Assembly: GCA_036508135.1 (NCBI GenBank)
Contig: DATCHW010000020.1
Location: 1-64,000 of the forward strand
Source: DATCHW01 sp036508135
GTDB lineage: Bacteria; Bacteroidota; Ignavibacteria; Tepidaquicellales; Tepidaquicellaceae
Reading direction: 5' to 3'
Length of the DNA stretch: 64,000 nt
Below are positions 34,969-45,459 of this stretch, piece by piece; the stretch's first letter is position 1; every line of letters starts with the position of its first letter. Under the pieces are notes generated by a model. It saw nothing but the letters and a program-made list of their open reading frames with translations. It had not been told where the DNA came from and searched no databases. The position numbers were made by a program, and so were the translations under genes.

Positions 34969-34991
34969 CAAAGCAGGATGTGTAGATAATT

Positions 34992-36290
34992 TTACTTTAT
35001 CAGCATCATAGATTTTGTAGCATAGAAATCATTTACCGATATTTTGAAAAAGTAAACACCGGAAGAAAATTTTGATGCATTCCACTCTACCTCATAAATA
35101 CCCGGTTGCCGGTATTTATCTGTCAATATTCCGAGTTCCCTTCCTAATGCATCGTAAACGATAATGAGCACTCTGCCAGGTTTGGATATCTGGTATTTTA
35201 TTTTTGTAGCCGGATTAAATGGGTTAGGATAATTTTGAAAAAGCTCGTAATCAGCGGGAATTTGTAAATTATTATTATTTACAAAAGTAATATCCGGATT
35301 GAATTTATATAAAGCACCTGAATCACCGATGCAAAATCCGATTCTTGAATTAGTAAAAACAATATCAAAAATATAACTGCTGTCCGGAGTTGAAATTTCA
35401 GTGAAAGAATTTAAAGTATCAACTGAATATACAAACATCGGAATAAAACCCATCGGAACCCAGACCTCATATCCGGCTCTCATAGCTATCGAAGTAGGAA
35501 TTCCAAAAAGTTGCATTGTTTTATATGACCAGGAATTACCCCCATCGCGTGTTCTTACTATTCCGGGTCCGTATTCAAAATCACCCCCTACAAATATTAC
35601 ATTTGTAGAATTAATATATTGGATTCTAACTAAGGGTTCCGGTGCTACTGCTATTGCCTGCCAATTAACGCCAAAGTTTGTCGTTTTCCAAATAACGCCG
35701 GCAAGATCCATGAATCCTCCGCAAGCATATCCTATCATATTGTCGTAAAAAGAAATTGATTTTACAGGAAAACCGCCCACTATTGAAGAGTCAATTGTGA
35801 CAGAATTCCAGTTTATTCCTCCATTTGTCGTTTTCATTAATCCTCCGGGATATCCACCCATCCAGCCCTGAAGAGAATCCAGAAAAATTATACTGTTAAT
35901 GAAAGTGTTTTCTGAAGAAAAGATATGATTAGACCAGTTAAGTCCTCCGTTTGTCGTCTCAATAATTCTCGTACCATATACAGCTTTGTTTTTAGTGACC
36001 ATCCATGCCAAACCCCAGCCGAGTCTTTCATTCAGGAAAAATATTTGATGTATATTTTCAAATATCCCTGTATTTTGGGATGTCCATGTGTTACCGCTGT
36101 CTGTCGTGTGTAATACAGTTCCGGAATCTCCTGCAACCCAGACTTTCAGACTATCCGCATAGGATATCATTCTCAGGTTATTATGAGTTGGCACAGTTTT
36201 TTTAATCCAGCGGTTTTGTGATAATCCAGCGGATGAAAAAATCATTAGTACAATTAATATTTTAATTATTTTATTAAACATATATCTCAA
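34992..36290 (-). CDS. T9SS-secreted BNR/YCF48-type beta-propeller protein
   Basis: 432 aa. A signal peptide is present (IIKILIVLMIFSSAGLSQ). Residues ~30-340 hold repeated Asp-box/YCF48-like blades, e.g. VWVAGDSGTVLHTTDSGNTW, WGLAWM...TTNGGLNW, GGLMKTTNGGINW and GIVRTRDGGNSW. The type IX sorting domain follows at ~352-432 (FQNYPNPFNPATKIKYQI, then FSSGVYFFKIS). Function is not predictable beyond surface exposure. Propellers of this kind often act as assembly or ligand-binding scaffolds. It is followed closely by no other minus-strand gene until 34.4 kb. Confidence 0.9.
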   Translation of the reverse strand: MRYMFNKIIKILIVLMIFSSAGLSQNRWIKKTVPTHNNLRMISYADSLKVWVAGDSGTVLHTTDSGNTWTSQNTGIFENIHQIFFLNERLGWGLAWMVTKNKAVYGTRIIETTNGGLNWSNHIFSSENTFINSIIFLDSLQGWMGGYPGGLMKTTNGGINWNSVTIDSSIVGGFPVKSISFYDNMIGYACGGFMDLAGVIWKTTNFGVNWQAIAVAPEPLVRIQYINSTNVIFVGGDFEYGPGIVRTRDGGNSWSYKTMQLFGIPTSIAMRAGYEVWVPMGFIPMFVYSVDTLNSFTEISTPDSSYIFDIVFTNSRIGFCIGDSGALYKFNPDITFVNNNNLQIPADYELFQNYPNPFNPATKIKYQISKPGRVLIIVYDALGRELGILTDKYRQPGIYEVEWNASKFSSGVYFFKISVNDFYATKSMMLIK

Positions 36291-36335
36291 TAAGATAATA
36301 TAAATAATATTTCAATATTTATATATAATAAAACT

Positions 36336-38450
36336 TCAAGGAAGATTATTACGTTTCCTTAAAATCCATTCAAGTGAAAGCAAAACTACAATGATAACTA
36401 AATAATAAGCATTTGTATTGAAATATTCTTTTAATGAAAATTCTTTTCTTTCCGATAAATTCTCACCGCTTTTGCTGATAATATCTTTTATGTTACTGCC
36501 TTCGAGTTCATTCAGCCTTTTTCCGCCGTTTAAAGATGCGAGTTGATTAAAAATTCCGGCGTCAGAACGTGTTTCTTTATATTCTTTGCTGCTTAAACCG
36601 GTAATAAATTTATTTGTAATTTTGTCTATCACAACACCCTCTGAAATCAAATCTGCTGCATAAAAATACTCACCCGCTGTCTGAATTTTTGTTTTTCCGC
36701 TGAAAGTGAAATTCTCCCCTTTATCTAATTCAAACTCATCACTATACGAATCATTATAAACCCTGACTCTTATCTTTTCGTTACCTTTTAACCCGGATTC
36801 ATTTATTGAAGCATCGAAAATTATGTTCTCGTTAATCGAATAAATTTGTTTATTGGTTTCAATAAAAAACTTGTCTCTTTTCTCTTTGTCAGTAATCGAA
36901 AGAGCTGTCCCTGAAATTATGGAATTTAACACATCATCAGAATTTGTACTATTCGGGTTCAAACGCCATTTGTAAAAACCATAAAAAAGCATTGCTGCCG
37001 ATTTATTTGTAGCAGTATTCATTATTATTAATGCAGGTTCACGATTATCGGAAAACAGTAAAATACTCTCTGATTGTGGTTTCACGGGAATTCCTGAAGA
37101 TGATCTATAAATATCGGGGAAGCTGTTTATAGAATTAAGTAATTTATAATTTTTTTGATTTTCATTCGGAATATTTACAGTTGATAATGAAGAACGTATC
37201 TCTGCATCATTTTTTGATAAAGCTGTAAACGGAAGATACTCATCAATGAAAGATAACTTTGAATAATCGGTATTTTTGCTTGCTATAAAAAATACTGCGC
37301 TGTTCTTTATTGATAATTTTTCTTTAAGATTCACTAAAACATCAGTGCCTGTAACGGAAGTAGGGAATCCCGAAAGTATGAAAAGTTGATAATCGTTTAA
37401 ATTGTCTAATGATCCTTCATAGAATTCATTTGCTGATTTCTGTGTAAGAAATTTTGCATCAAAATTATTAATTTTTCTAATCTCCTGAGACAGGTATGCG
37501 TTATCTGCACTTGGACCGCCCGCAAGAAACAATACTTTCAATTTGTTACTTAAAAATTTCACGATAAATTCTTCTGAATTATTTAATTTTGTAATCTCAT
37601 CCGGTTCAGATTCTATTTCAATTTTATATTTTTTAATTGTTTCCGTAGCAGAGGATATACTAAAGTCGACCGTGTAATTGTTTTCGCCATAAGTTGTGCC
37701 TATTATTTTGGAGTCTATTTCGGAATTTTCTTCAAACAATTTTACTTTAATTTGCTTATTATATCCGTATGAATTGATCACTGCTTTAACAGGTGAAGAA
37801 CTTTCAATATAAGCGTATTTATTAAAGTATACACTCTCGAGCACAAGATCTTTTTTCTGAACTGTATCGCCGATAAGATAATAGTTAAACACTGCTCCGG
37901 TGAGCTTTGCAGTATTGACAGGACTACCGCCGGAGTTGATTATACCATCTGAAATAAAATTTACAGAAGCTATTGTTCTTCCATTAAATTTGGTCACAAC
38001 ATCCTGAAGTGCCAGAGAAATATTGGTCTCGTTTTTATTGATGCCGTCGAATCTGATTGAATCTATTTCATTTGATTTTAATTCCTGAGTTATTCCTGAA
38101 GAGAAAGTAAATATTCGATTATCAAAGTCATCGGAAAAATAATTTTTGATGTTTTTCCTGATATAGGTCAATAAATTCTGTTGCCTGTCCTCAATATTCA
38201 AACTTGCAGAATTATCAACGAATACAATATTCAGCGGTTTTTCATTAATAATATTTGTCAAATAAACAAAAGGCGAGAGAAACAGAAATAAAATAATAAA
38301 AATGGAAAAAAAGCGTAGAATCCTTAAAATTAGTTTTTGAGGATTAATAATGTTTGATTTCCGGTATGCTAAATATGAAAAAAAAACCGAACACACAAAT
38401 AATATTAATGTAAATATTATGTTGTATCCGGTTTTAATAAAAAAATTCAT
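36336..38450 (-). CDS. VWA-domain inner-membrane protein (BatA-like)
   Basis: 704 aa. Two N-terminal membrane helices (~8-28 and ~40-66) precede a von Willebrand factor A domain with an imperfect MIDAS, VFVDNSASL (~78-86), and a later FISDGI. Residues ~300-390 resemble a class I glutamine amidotransferase-like fold (VLFLAGGPSADNAYLSQEIR, LFILSGFPT) without obvious catalytic cysteine. A final helix (YYLVIIVVLLSLEWIL, ~683-698) anchors the C-terminus. Such proteins occur in Bat operons and envelope stress loci. The SurA-like gene ends 15 bases upstream, so they are likely one transcription unit. Confidence 0.72.
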   Translation of the reverse strand: MNFFIKTGYNIIFTLILFVCSVFFSYLAYRKSNIINPQKLILRILRFFSIFIILFLFLSPFVYLTNIINEKPLNIVFVDNSASLNIEDRQQNLLTYIRKNIKNYFSDDFDNRIFTFSSGITQELKSNEIDSIRFDGINKNETNISLALQDVVTKFNGRTIASVNFISDGIINSGGSPVNTAKLTGAVFNYYLIGDTVQKKDLVLESVYFNKYAYIESSSPVKAVINSYGYNKQIKVKLFEENSEIDSKIIGTTYGENNYTVDFSISSATETIKKYKIEIESEPDEITKLNNSEEFIVKFLSNKLKVLFLAGGPSADNAYLSQEIRKINNFDAKFLTQKSANEFYEGSLDNLNDYQLFILSGFPTSVTGTDVLVNLKEKLSIKNSAVFFIASKNTDYSKLSFIDEYLPFTALSKNDAEIRSSLSTVNIPNENQKNYKLLNSINSFPDIYRSSSGIPVKPQSESILLFSDNREPALIIMNTATNKSAAMLFYGFYKWRLNPNSTNSDDVLNSIISGTALSITDKEKRDKFFIETNKQIYSINENIIFDASINESGLKGNEKIRVRVYNDSYSDEFELDKGENFTFSGKTKIQTAGEYFYAADLISEGVVIDKITNKFITGLSSKEYKETRSDAGIFNQLASLNGGKRLNELEGSNIKDIISKSGENLSERKEFSLKEYFNTNAYYLVIIVVLLSLEWILRKRNNLP

Positions 38451-38465
38451 AAATAACCTGTGACG

Positions 38466-39752
38466 TCACAGTTTCACATCTACATAAATATACTTCTTAA
38501 TCTCAGTGATCCAATTTTCCATTTCTTTGTTTTCCTTAAAATATTCGGCATATCGCTTAATTTTATCATAATCCTGTTCTAAATTAAGTTTATGAGATTG
38601 CCTTACGTCCGTATATTTCAATAATTCATAACCATAATTCTTTTTATCACCGATTCTTAATGGATTACTTATCACATCTTTCGAAAGAGTTTCAAGTTCA
38701 ACTATAACATTGCTGTCAAGTTTATCAACGGCAACTAATCCTATGTGTCCTCCCTTTAAACCGGTTTGAACATCCTGTGAATATTTTTTAGCTGCTTCTT
38801 CGAAAGTTATTTTTCCGGTTTCAATATCGGATTTGATCGAGTTAAGATAAGAGATTGTTTCAAGGTCGGATGATTCAAGTCTCGGATATGAAACAAGGAT
38901 ATGTGAACTCTTGATCTGATCTCCTTTTTTCTCAAGAACTTTAATAATATGGTATCCAAATTCTGTTTCCACAATATCGGAAATCTCTCCGGGATTCAGC
39001 TTTATTATCTCTTCTTCAAATTCCTTAACGAATGTCCCGCGTTTTGCCCAGCCTAAATCGCCTCCGTTGAGGGCACTCATGGAATCATCTGAATTCCTTT
39101 TTGCAAGTTCGAAAAAGTCTCCTCCGCTTTTGATACTGTCAAGAATTTTTGATGCTTTTTCCTTAGCAATTATTTTTTCAGAATCGGTAACTTTTCTTGT
39201 CAGAAATATATGGTATAAATCATATTCTACTCCGATAGTCGGAAGACTATCCTTGTAAGATTCATAAAATTCATGGATTTCTTTTTCCGAAACTTTAAAT
39301 CCATTGCCAAATTTTTGTCCTTTTAATTTATCACCTTTTAGTTTCTTCTTGAGATCTTCTTTAAGCGAGAGTTTTATTTTACCGATAGATAAATTATATA
39401 CCTCTTCAACACGCTGTTCAGAACCGAATTGTTCGACTAATTGTTTTATCCTGTTTTCAAGTTCGCGATTAACCTCATCTTCTGTAACGGTAATGCTGTC
39501 CTGTTCAGCTTTTGCGAGAATAATTTTATCGGTTACCATTTGCTGGAATAACTGTTGTGCAAGAAAAGGGCTGATTTGAGTCAGCTGATTCTGCCTGGCA
39601 TATAACTGAATCTGATACTGAAAATCTGATTCAAGAATTATTTCTGATCCTATTGTCGCAAGGATCCTGTCTCCTTCCTTTTGCTGTGCAGAAAGGAAAG
39701 AAGACAGGAATAAAAATATGAAGAGTCCTAAAATATATTTAATATTTCGCAA
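38466..39752 (-). CDS. SurA-like periplasmic peptidyl-prolyl isomerase
   Basis: 428 aa with a signal peptide (ILGLFIFLFLSSFLSAQQ). Residues ~28-160 form the chaperone N-domain (ATIGSEIILESDFQYQIQLY). Two parvulin domains follow: one with YHIFLTR...GGDFFELAKRNSDD...GGDLGW and GYHIIKV (~178-275), and a second with ILVSYPR...GHIG (~280-380). This is the SurA arrangement used for outer-membrane protein folding. Downstream on the strand is the VWA gene and upstream another parvulin gene, suggesting an envelope-assembly cluster. Confidence 0.93.
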   Translation of the reverse strand: MRNIKYILGLFIFLFLSSFLSAQQKEGDRILATIGSEIILESDFQYQIQLYARQNQLTQISPFLAQQLFQQMVTDKIILAKAEQDSITVTEDEVNRELENRIKQLVEQFGSEQRVEEVYNLSIGKIKLSLKEDLKKKLKGDKLKGQKFGNGFKVSEKEIHEFYESYKDSLPTIGVEYDLYHIFLTRKVTDSEKIIAKEKASKILDSIKSGGDFFELAKRNSDDSMSALNGGDLGWAKRGTFVKEFEEEIIKLNPGEISDIVETEFGYHIIKVLEKKGDQIKSSHILVSYPRLESSDLETISYLNSIKSDIETGKITFEEAAKKYSQDVQTGLKGGHIGLVAVDKLDSNVIVELETLSKDVISNPLRIGDKKNYGYELLKYTDVRQSHKLNLEQDYDKIKRYAEYFKENKEMENWITEIKKYIYVDVKL

Positions 39753-39805
39753 TTTTATTTTTTATTTTTAATGCTTTAAAATATTAAGAAAAACAAAAGT
39801 ATTTG

Positions 39806-41563
39806 TCAATTTGTCTTGAAAGCTTTTTCAAGAACTTTATCGTCAATCTTAACGGGATATTTTACTTTTAAGTTCTCAATATATTTATTCTCCATTTCTT
39901 TGAAACGCTCTTGCTGGAGTTTATTGGATATTTCAGCTTTTACATCTTCAAAAGGTTTAGCATGTGTTCCTGTACTATCGGTTATCATAAAATTATTAAG
40001 ATTAACATTATAATGATTCTGCATTTCTTCATTGGTAATTTTTATCTTACTGAATAATTCATCCTGGTCTATCCTGAAACTGATTAACCCGTTTTCATAT
40101 TCGCTTAAAAGTTCAGAAAATTCCTCATCTTTTTCTACTTTTGCTTTTTCAGCTGCCATGTTTAATATTGGCATTTCAGCTGTTCCCTCTACAACTTTGG
40201 TTATCGTGGATAACAGAGCGGCATTACCTGCCCAGTCCTTATTAATGTTCAGATATGACAGCATGTCATCAACTTTAACCTCGCCACCCTTGAATTTCGC
40301 AAGAAGTATCTGCTTATCCTGTAGTGTAAAAATACTATCAAAATTTAATTGTCCGATTGTCTTTGTTGAATCTAACTTACTTTGAAGGAATGAAATTCCC
40401 TGCGGTTCTGCTTTAAATTCGTAATCGCCTAAGATCTTTTCGGTAAATTTTGATCTTGCAGGTTTGTATGACATCCCTTTTTTATACTCGGATTTCAAAG
40501 TCTCTCTCTGCTTTTCATACGGTTCATTTTCTTTCTCTTCTGTAACTATGAAAATGTGCCAGCCGAATTGTGATTTTATCGGCTCACTGATTTGTCCTTG
40601 TTTTAAAGAAAACACAACACTGTCAATATCCTGCGGTAACCTTCTTCTGTTGTCGATAAGTCCGATGTCTCCGCCTCTCGTTTTCGAACCGGGATCTTCT
40701 GAAAAGTTTTGTGCTAATTCAGCAAAGTTTTCTTTTGTCACCTTGCTTTTTATATCTTTGATTCTGTTGAAAGCATCGAGTGTATCAATTACCCGATTAA
40801 GACTGTCTTTCTTATCCTGCAGCATAATATGTGAAATTCTTATTCCAGCCGACCTCTTCTTTTTATCTGTTAATTTTGCGATGAAGATTGCATTGTTGAT
40901 TTTTATAGGGGTCTTAGTATAATCTCCGACTTTTAAGTCATATATTGCGTCTTCAAATTCGATAGGAACCATACCTGCAGTAATATAATATGTATCGCCT
41001 TTATTCATTGCAAATCCCTGATCTTCGGTAAATTGTTTGGCAACTTCCATAAAATCTTTACCGTCTTTTAATGCTTTTATTGCACTATCAGCTTTTTGAT
41101 AAGCTTTGATCGAATCTTCGGGTAATGCCTGATTAGGGATATTTATTAAAATGTATGAGGTCCTAAGATCATATTTCTTTCTCTCATAGGTCAATTTAAT
41201 AGCGGGTTCTACCACTTCCTTATCAATTAAGAATTCAGGAATGTATTTTTTCTTAAAATCACTTATTTCATTCTTAATTTCTGCAATTTCCATGAATCCT
41301 CTGTCTCTGCCGTCTTTTACTTTAAGCCTGAATTTTATAAGCAGATTGAGGAATTCTTTTTTCTCATCCATTGATTTATTCCTGGCAGAATCTGCATTAC
41401 CTATGGTTTTGAGATATTGCTTTTCAAAATCGTATAAAGTAATTTTTTCGTTTCCTATCTCAGCTACAACCATCTTCTTAGATGAAGAACATCCTGAAAG
41501 TACTGAAACGATACCGGATAATACCAGCAAAACAATTAATACATTTAATTTCCTGTTTAACAT
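39806..41563 (-). CDS. PpiC/parvulin-type peptidyl-prolyl isomerase lipoprotein
   Basis: The ATG at 41563 (MLNRKLNVLIVLLVLSGI) is preferred over one further upstream, since it places a lipoprotein signal with lipobox VLSGC at residues ~22-26. The ~585-aa product has two parvulin modules: LRTSYILINIPNQ...EVAKQFTEDQGFAMNKGD and IRISHIMLQDKKD...AELAQNFSEDPGSKTRGGDIG with WHIFIV. The rest is a helical SurA/PrsA-like N-terminal and C-terminal chaperone region. It is likely anchored to a membrane, folding exported proteins. It precedes the SurA-like gene by 53 bases. Confidence 0.9.
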   Translation of the reverse strand: MLNRKLNVLIVLLVLSGIVSVLSGCSSSKKMVVAEIGNEKITLYDFEKQYLKTIGNADSARNKSMDEKKEFLNLLIKFRLKVKDGRDRGFMEIAEIKNEISDFKKKYIPEFLIDKEVVEPAIKLTYERKKYDLRTSYILINIPNQALPEDSIKAYQKADSAIKALKDGKDFMEVAKQFTEDQGFAMNKGDTYYITAGMVPIEFEDAIYDLKVGDYTKTPIKINNAIFIAKLTDKKKRSAGIRISHIMLQDKKDSLNRVIDTLDAFNRIKDIKSKVTKENFAELAQNFSEDPGSKTRGGDIGLIDNRRRLPQDIDSVVFSLKQGQISEPIKSQFGWHIFIVTEEKENEPYEKQRETLKSEYKKGMSYKPARSKFTEKILGDYEFKAEPQGISFLQSKLDSTKTIGQLNFDSIFTLQDKQILLAKFKGGEVKVDDMLSYLNINKDWAGNAALLSTITKVVEGTAEMPILNMAAEKAKVEKDEEFSELLSEYENGLISFRIDQDELFSKIKITNEEMQNHYNVNLNNFMITDSTGTHAKPFEDVKAEISNKLQQERFKEMENKYIENLKVKYPVKIDDKVLEKAFKTN

Positions 41564-41798
41564 CGGATTATATATTGATTTAATTTTAAAATTATTGAAC
41601 ATTAATTTTAATAATTTCAACTTTGAATAACAAGTCAATGAGTATTAAATTCAAGAAAACTGAGAAAAAAACATGAATTTTAACACTAATATGAAGCTGT
41701 TATATGAAATTTTATTTTTCAAGAAAATTCTTACCGCTAATTTGTATATTATAAAACTTTGATTTTCGTTAAATTAAAAGTAAGCTATCAATTTCTTT

Positions 41799-43259
41799 AT
41801 GATAAATGTTTGTTTTGTAACGAGTGAGTGTTATCCTTTCGTAAAAACAGGAGGATTAGCAGACGTAAGCAGTTCATTACCTCTTGAACTATCTAAACTT
41901 GGATGCCATGTTAAAATATTTGTTCCGTTGTATAAAATGATTGATAGAAGTGAGTACAAGTTAAAACCGTTAGGGGAAATTAAAAATATTGAAATAACAA
42001 TTTCCGGTAAACCATATAAATTCAGTGTCTGGTATGGTAAATATGGCAATCTGAATGATGAAGTTTACTTTATAGATTGTCCCAAACTTTTCGGTAGGGA
42101 TCAGATCTATACAAATGATGCAGATGAAGATATACGTTTTATACTTTTTCAGCATGCTGTTATTCAGACTATTCAAAGGCTGCAGTTTCATTGCAATATA
42201 ATTCACTGTAATGATTGGCAGACATCATTGATTCCTGTATATCTTAAAAAACATTATTCGTGGGATAAACTCTTTTCAAAAACAATTTCTCTTCTAACTA
42301 TTCATAACATAGCTTACCAGGGGAGTTTCTCGGCGGATTCCATTGTAAGCGGAGGTTTTTTCAAAACCGATTTAATTCCGGGCAGTGAATTTGAGCTTTA
42401 TGGTAAGTTCAATTTTCTGAAAACGGGGATCTCTTTTGCAGATGTTATATCCACTGTCAGCCAGACTTATGCTTTGGAAACACAGACTATAAAATTTGGC
42501 GAAGGACTCGATGAAATATTAAAAAACAGATCCAAAGATTATTACGGAATCCTTAATGGAATAGACCGAAATGTCTGGAATCCGGAAACAGATGATTTTC
42601 TTCCTGTTAAGTATAACTTCAATTCACTCGAAAAGAAAGAAACAAATAAAAAAATGCTCCTGAAGGAAGTAGGTCTGCCTTATGACGGAAAAAAAATATT
42701 AATTGGGATTGTATCGAGACTTGCATATCAAAAAGGATTTGATATTATCATTCCTGTTCTCGATGAAATAATAAATCTTGAAATACAGCTAGTAATTTTA
42801 GGTAAAGGCGAAGCTCAATATGAAGAGGATCTGAAAAAATTTGCAGAGAAGTATCCCGATAAAATGCATTGCCACATCGGTTACCATAACAGACTTTCAC
42901 ATTTGATTACTGCCGGATCTGACTTATTTCTTATGCCATCGAGGTATGAGCCCTGCGGATTAAATCAAATGTATTCCCTTAATTACGGCACAATTCCAAT
43001 TGTCAGAAAAACCGGAGGACTAGCTGATACTGTTAAAGATTATGACGAACACGATAGCGAAGGTAACGGTTTTTCTTTTACTGAATATTCGTCATCAAAA
43101 TTGATGTCTAAAATAAAAAGAGCGTTAAAAGTAATTGAGAATAATGAAGAAAAGATGAAAATGCAGAAAAAAGGAATGACCGCAGATTTTTCGTGGAAAA
43201 ACTCTGCAAAACAATATCGGGATTTATATCAAAAATATTTAAAAGATATAAATTGTTAA
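41799..43259 (+). CDS. glgA: Glycogen (starch) synthase, ADP-glucose type
   Basis: 486 aa GT5 enzyme. The N-terminal substrate motif is VKTGGLADVSSSLP (~14-27) and other core motifs are HCNDWQTSLIP (~137-147), TIHNIAYQG, GIVSRLAYQKGFD and the C-terminal MPSRYEPCGLNQMYSLNYGTIPIVRKTGGLADTV region. It extends alpha-1,4-glucan from ADP-glucose in the cytoplasm. No glgB, glgC or glgP is adjacent. It is transcribed on its own, divergent from the PPIase genes. Confidence 0.97.
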   Translation: MINVCFVTSECYPFVKTGGLADVSSSLPLELSKLGCHVKIFVPLYKMIDRSEYKLKPLGEIKNIEITISGKPYKFSVWYGKYGNLNDEVYFIDCPKLFGRDQIYTNDADEDIRFILFQHAVIQTIQRLQFHCNIIHCNDWQTSLIPVYLKKHYSWDKLFSKTISLLTIHNIAYQGSFSADSIVSGGFFKTDLIPGSEFELYGKFNFLKTGISFADVISTVSQTYALETQTIKFGEGLDEILKNRSKDYYGILNGIDRNVWNPETDDFLPVKYNFNSLEKKETNKKMLLKEVGLPYDGKKILIGIVSRLAYQKGFDIIIPVLDEIINLEIQLVILGKGEAQYEEDLKKFAEKYPDKMHCHIGYHNRLSHLITAGSDLFLMPSRYEPCGLNQMYSLNYGTIPIVRKTGGLADTVKDYDEHDSEGNGFSFTEYSSSKLMSKIKRALKVIENNEEKMKMQKKGMTADFSWKNSAKQYRDLYQKYLKDINC

Positions 43260-43294
43260 TATCATTTTAAACAAAAAAATATCCGCCAAATCTC

Positions 43295-44710
43295 TTAGAT
43301 CTCATATTCTTCACCCCGGTAGGGAACTTCGATATCTTTAAAACCTGCAATTGTTAAATCATCTTTCAGAAATTTCTGCTGTTCCGGTTCTCCATGAACT
43401 ATGAAAACCTTTTTAATCTTTTTATTGTCAAACAAATTTAGATATTTCCTTAATTCATTTTTATCAGCGTGCGCAGAGAAAGAATTTAACACTTTTATTT
43501 TCGATTTGACTGTGTATTCTACTCCGAATATTTTCACCTTGCCGTTCTTAATATCTTTCAGTTCGATTAGCTTTCTGCCTAATGTTTGCTCTGCCATAAA
43601 TCCGATTATCAAAATTGTATTCCTCGGATTTTCTATGTTATTTGCCAGATGATGAAGAATTCTTCCTGCTTCACACATACCTGAAGCTGATATTATTATA
43701 CAAGGTCCTTCAATATTATTTAATCTTTTAGATTCATTTACATCATTGACATATTTTACATTTTCCTCTCCGAACACATTTATTCCTCTTGATATTAAAT
43801 CAACTGTTTCTCTGTCAAAACATTCCGGATGAAATTTAAAAATCTCTGTTGCTTTGACCGATAAGGGGCTGTCCACAAAAACTGGAATTTTCGGAATCGA
43901 ACCTTTATTGAATAATTCTGAAAGTGCATAAACCATCTCCTGTGTTCTTCCAACGCTGAAAGCAGGAACAATTATTTTTCCTTTCATTAACAATGCTTCT
44001 TTAATCGCGGTTTTGAGTTCTTCCTCAGTCTGGCTGGCGCTTATATGCTCTCTGCCGCCGTATGTTGATTCCGTGATGAGAAAGTCAACATCTCCCATAA
44101 ATTCGGGGTCCTTCAGAATCGGAAGATTATATCGTCCGAGATCACCGGTATATCCGATTTTCAACTGCCTTCCGTTATCATTTATTTCCAGTAATATCTG
44201 AGCCGAACCGAGTATATGACCTGCTTCAATGAAAGTAACAGCAACTTTTTCATTAAATCCGTCGATGTAGAATTTTTTATTCAAAGGGAATGATTTAAAA
44301 AATTTCATCGTTGCAATAGCATCTTCAACTGTGTAAAGTGGATTGAATAGTTCTTCCCGGTTTTTTTTTCTTTTTTTATTTACAAATTCCACGTCTTTTT
44401 CCTGTATGTGACCGCTGTCTTGAAGCATAATGGAGCATAGATCCCTTGTGGCGGGAGTAGCATAAATACTTCCGGTGAAACCTTTTGAAACTAAAGTCGG
44501 AAGATTTCCTGAGTGATCAATATGAGCGTGTGAAAGAATAACACTATGAAGATCTACAGGATCGAATAAAAATTTTCTGTTCATTTTGAAAGCTTCTTCA
44601 CGCTTACCCTGAAACATTCCACAATCAAGTAATATTTTCTTTCCGTCGAGTTCAAGTAAATGCTGTGATCCTGTTACTGTCTGTGCTGCACCGCAGAATT
44701 TGATTTTCAT
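43295..44710 (-). CDS. Metallo-beta-lactamase/beta-CASP family RNA exonuclease
   Basis: 471 aa. The MBL core has HAHIDHSGNLP (HxHxDH, ~59-69), a GHILGSAQ region (~167-174), GYTGDLGRYNLP and the beta-CASP motifs ITESTYGGREH and CIIISASGMCEAGR. The C-terminal end carries FSAHADKNEL and IVHGEPEQQKF, the late histidines that complete the zinc sites. Family members process or degrade RNA; a KH domain as in archaeal CPSF is absent. The adjacent glycosylase gene precedes it by 11 bases. Confidence 0.93.
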   Translation of the reverse strand: MKIKFCGAAQTVTGSQHLLELDGKKILLDCGMFQGKREEAFKMNRKFLFDPVDLHSVILSHAHIDHSGNLPTLVSKGFTGSIYATPATRDLCSIMLQDSGHIQEKDVEFVNKKRKKNREELFNPLYTVEDAIATMKFFKSFPLNKKFYIDGFNEKVAVTFIEAGHILGSAQILLEINDNGRQLKIGYTGDLGRYNLPILKDPEFMGDVDFLITESTYGGREHISASQTEEELKTAIKEALLMKGKIIVPAFSVGRTQEMVYALSELFNKGSIPKIPVFVDSPLSVKATEIFKFHPECFDRETVDLISRGINVFGEENVKYVNDVNESKRLNNIEGPCIIISASGMCEAGRILHHLANNIENPRNTILIIGFMAEQTLGRKLIELKDIKNGKVKIFGVEYTVKSKIKVLNSFSAHADKNELRKYLNLFDNKKIKKVFIVHGEPEQQKFLKDDLTIAGFKDIEVPYRGEEYEI

Positions 44711-44721
44711 AAAATTTGCTT

Positions 44722-45345
44722 TTATTTTAATAAAATTGATTCGTTATTAAACTTATGCTTTGTTACAAAAGGATTATCTTTAATAAAAAACCTGTAGAGA
44801 AATTCTTCACCGGTATTTATTCCTATTCGCCTTGAGATTGCAATTGCAAATTTTTCATTTCTCAAAGGTCGTGAAACAAAAAAATTGCTACATGTAATAT
44901 CTTTATCGTTGAATCGTAAATCAATATCAAATGCGAGACATAATTTCGAAGGTCCATTTGTCAATTCGTATATAGTCTTCACGTTGCCCCTGTTTTTTTT
45001 CATCTCTTTAATTCCGTCCAATGGCTCTAATGCTCTTATCAATACTGCGCATCCCTTTCCTTTCTCTTCGGTTACTATGTTAAAACAGTGGTAAAAGCCG
45101 TAAACAAAATAAACATAAATTGTACCGCCTTTTTGATAAAGAGTTTTACTCCTTTTTGTAAATTTCCTGTATGCATGGCAAGCCGGATCGTGATCACCTA
45201 TATAAGCCTCTGTTTCCACAATTCTGCCGGTTAAAATTTTGCCATTTTGTTTCTTCACAAGTACTTTGCCGAGAATTTCTTTAGCTACCCGGAGTGTATT
45301 TTCGGCATAAAAACTTTTTCTTATAGGTTTGTATACGATTCTCAT
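44722..45345 (-). CDS. DNA-3-methyladenine glycosylase (AAG/MPG family)
   Basis: 207 aa. The core is AKEILGKVLVKKQNGKILTGRIVETEAYIGDHDPACHA, with the catalytic Glu in VETEAY (~44-49) and the base-flipping tyrosine region FVYGFYHCFNIV (~100-111). The C-terminal DNA-binding text RRIGINTGEEF is also present. It removes alkylated purines as the first step of base excision repair. Its 3' end is 11 bases from the MBL nuclease gene, so the two are probably co-transcribed. Confidence 0.95.
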   Translation of the reverse strand: MRIVYKPIRKSFYAENTLRVAKEILGKVLVKKQNGKILTGRIVETEAYIGDHDPACHAYRKFTKRSKTLYQKGGTIYVYFVYGFYHCFNIVTEEKGKGCAVLIRALEPLDGIKEMKKNRGNVKTIYELTNGPSKLCLAFDIDLRFNDKDITCSNFFVSRPLRNEKFAIAISRRIGINTGEEFLYRFFIKDNPFVTKHKFNNESILLK

Positions 45346-45459
45346 TAATTCTAACTAAATAAAAATTCTTGACAAAACAAAGTCAAAACAGAATTAACTA
45401 CTGTTAAATTGCAACTTATAAAAATATTTTTAAATGATATTTTAGATAATCGGATAGTA

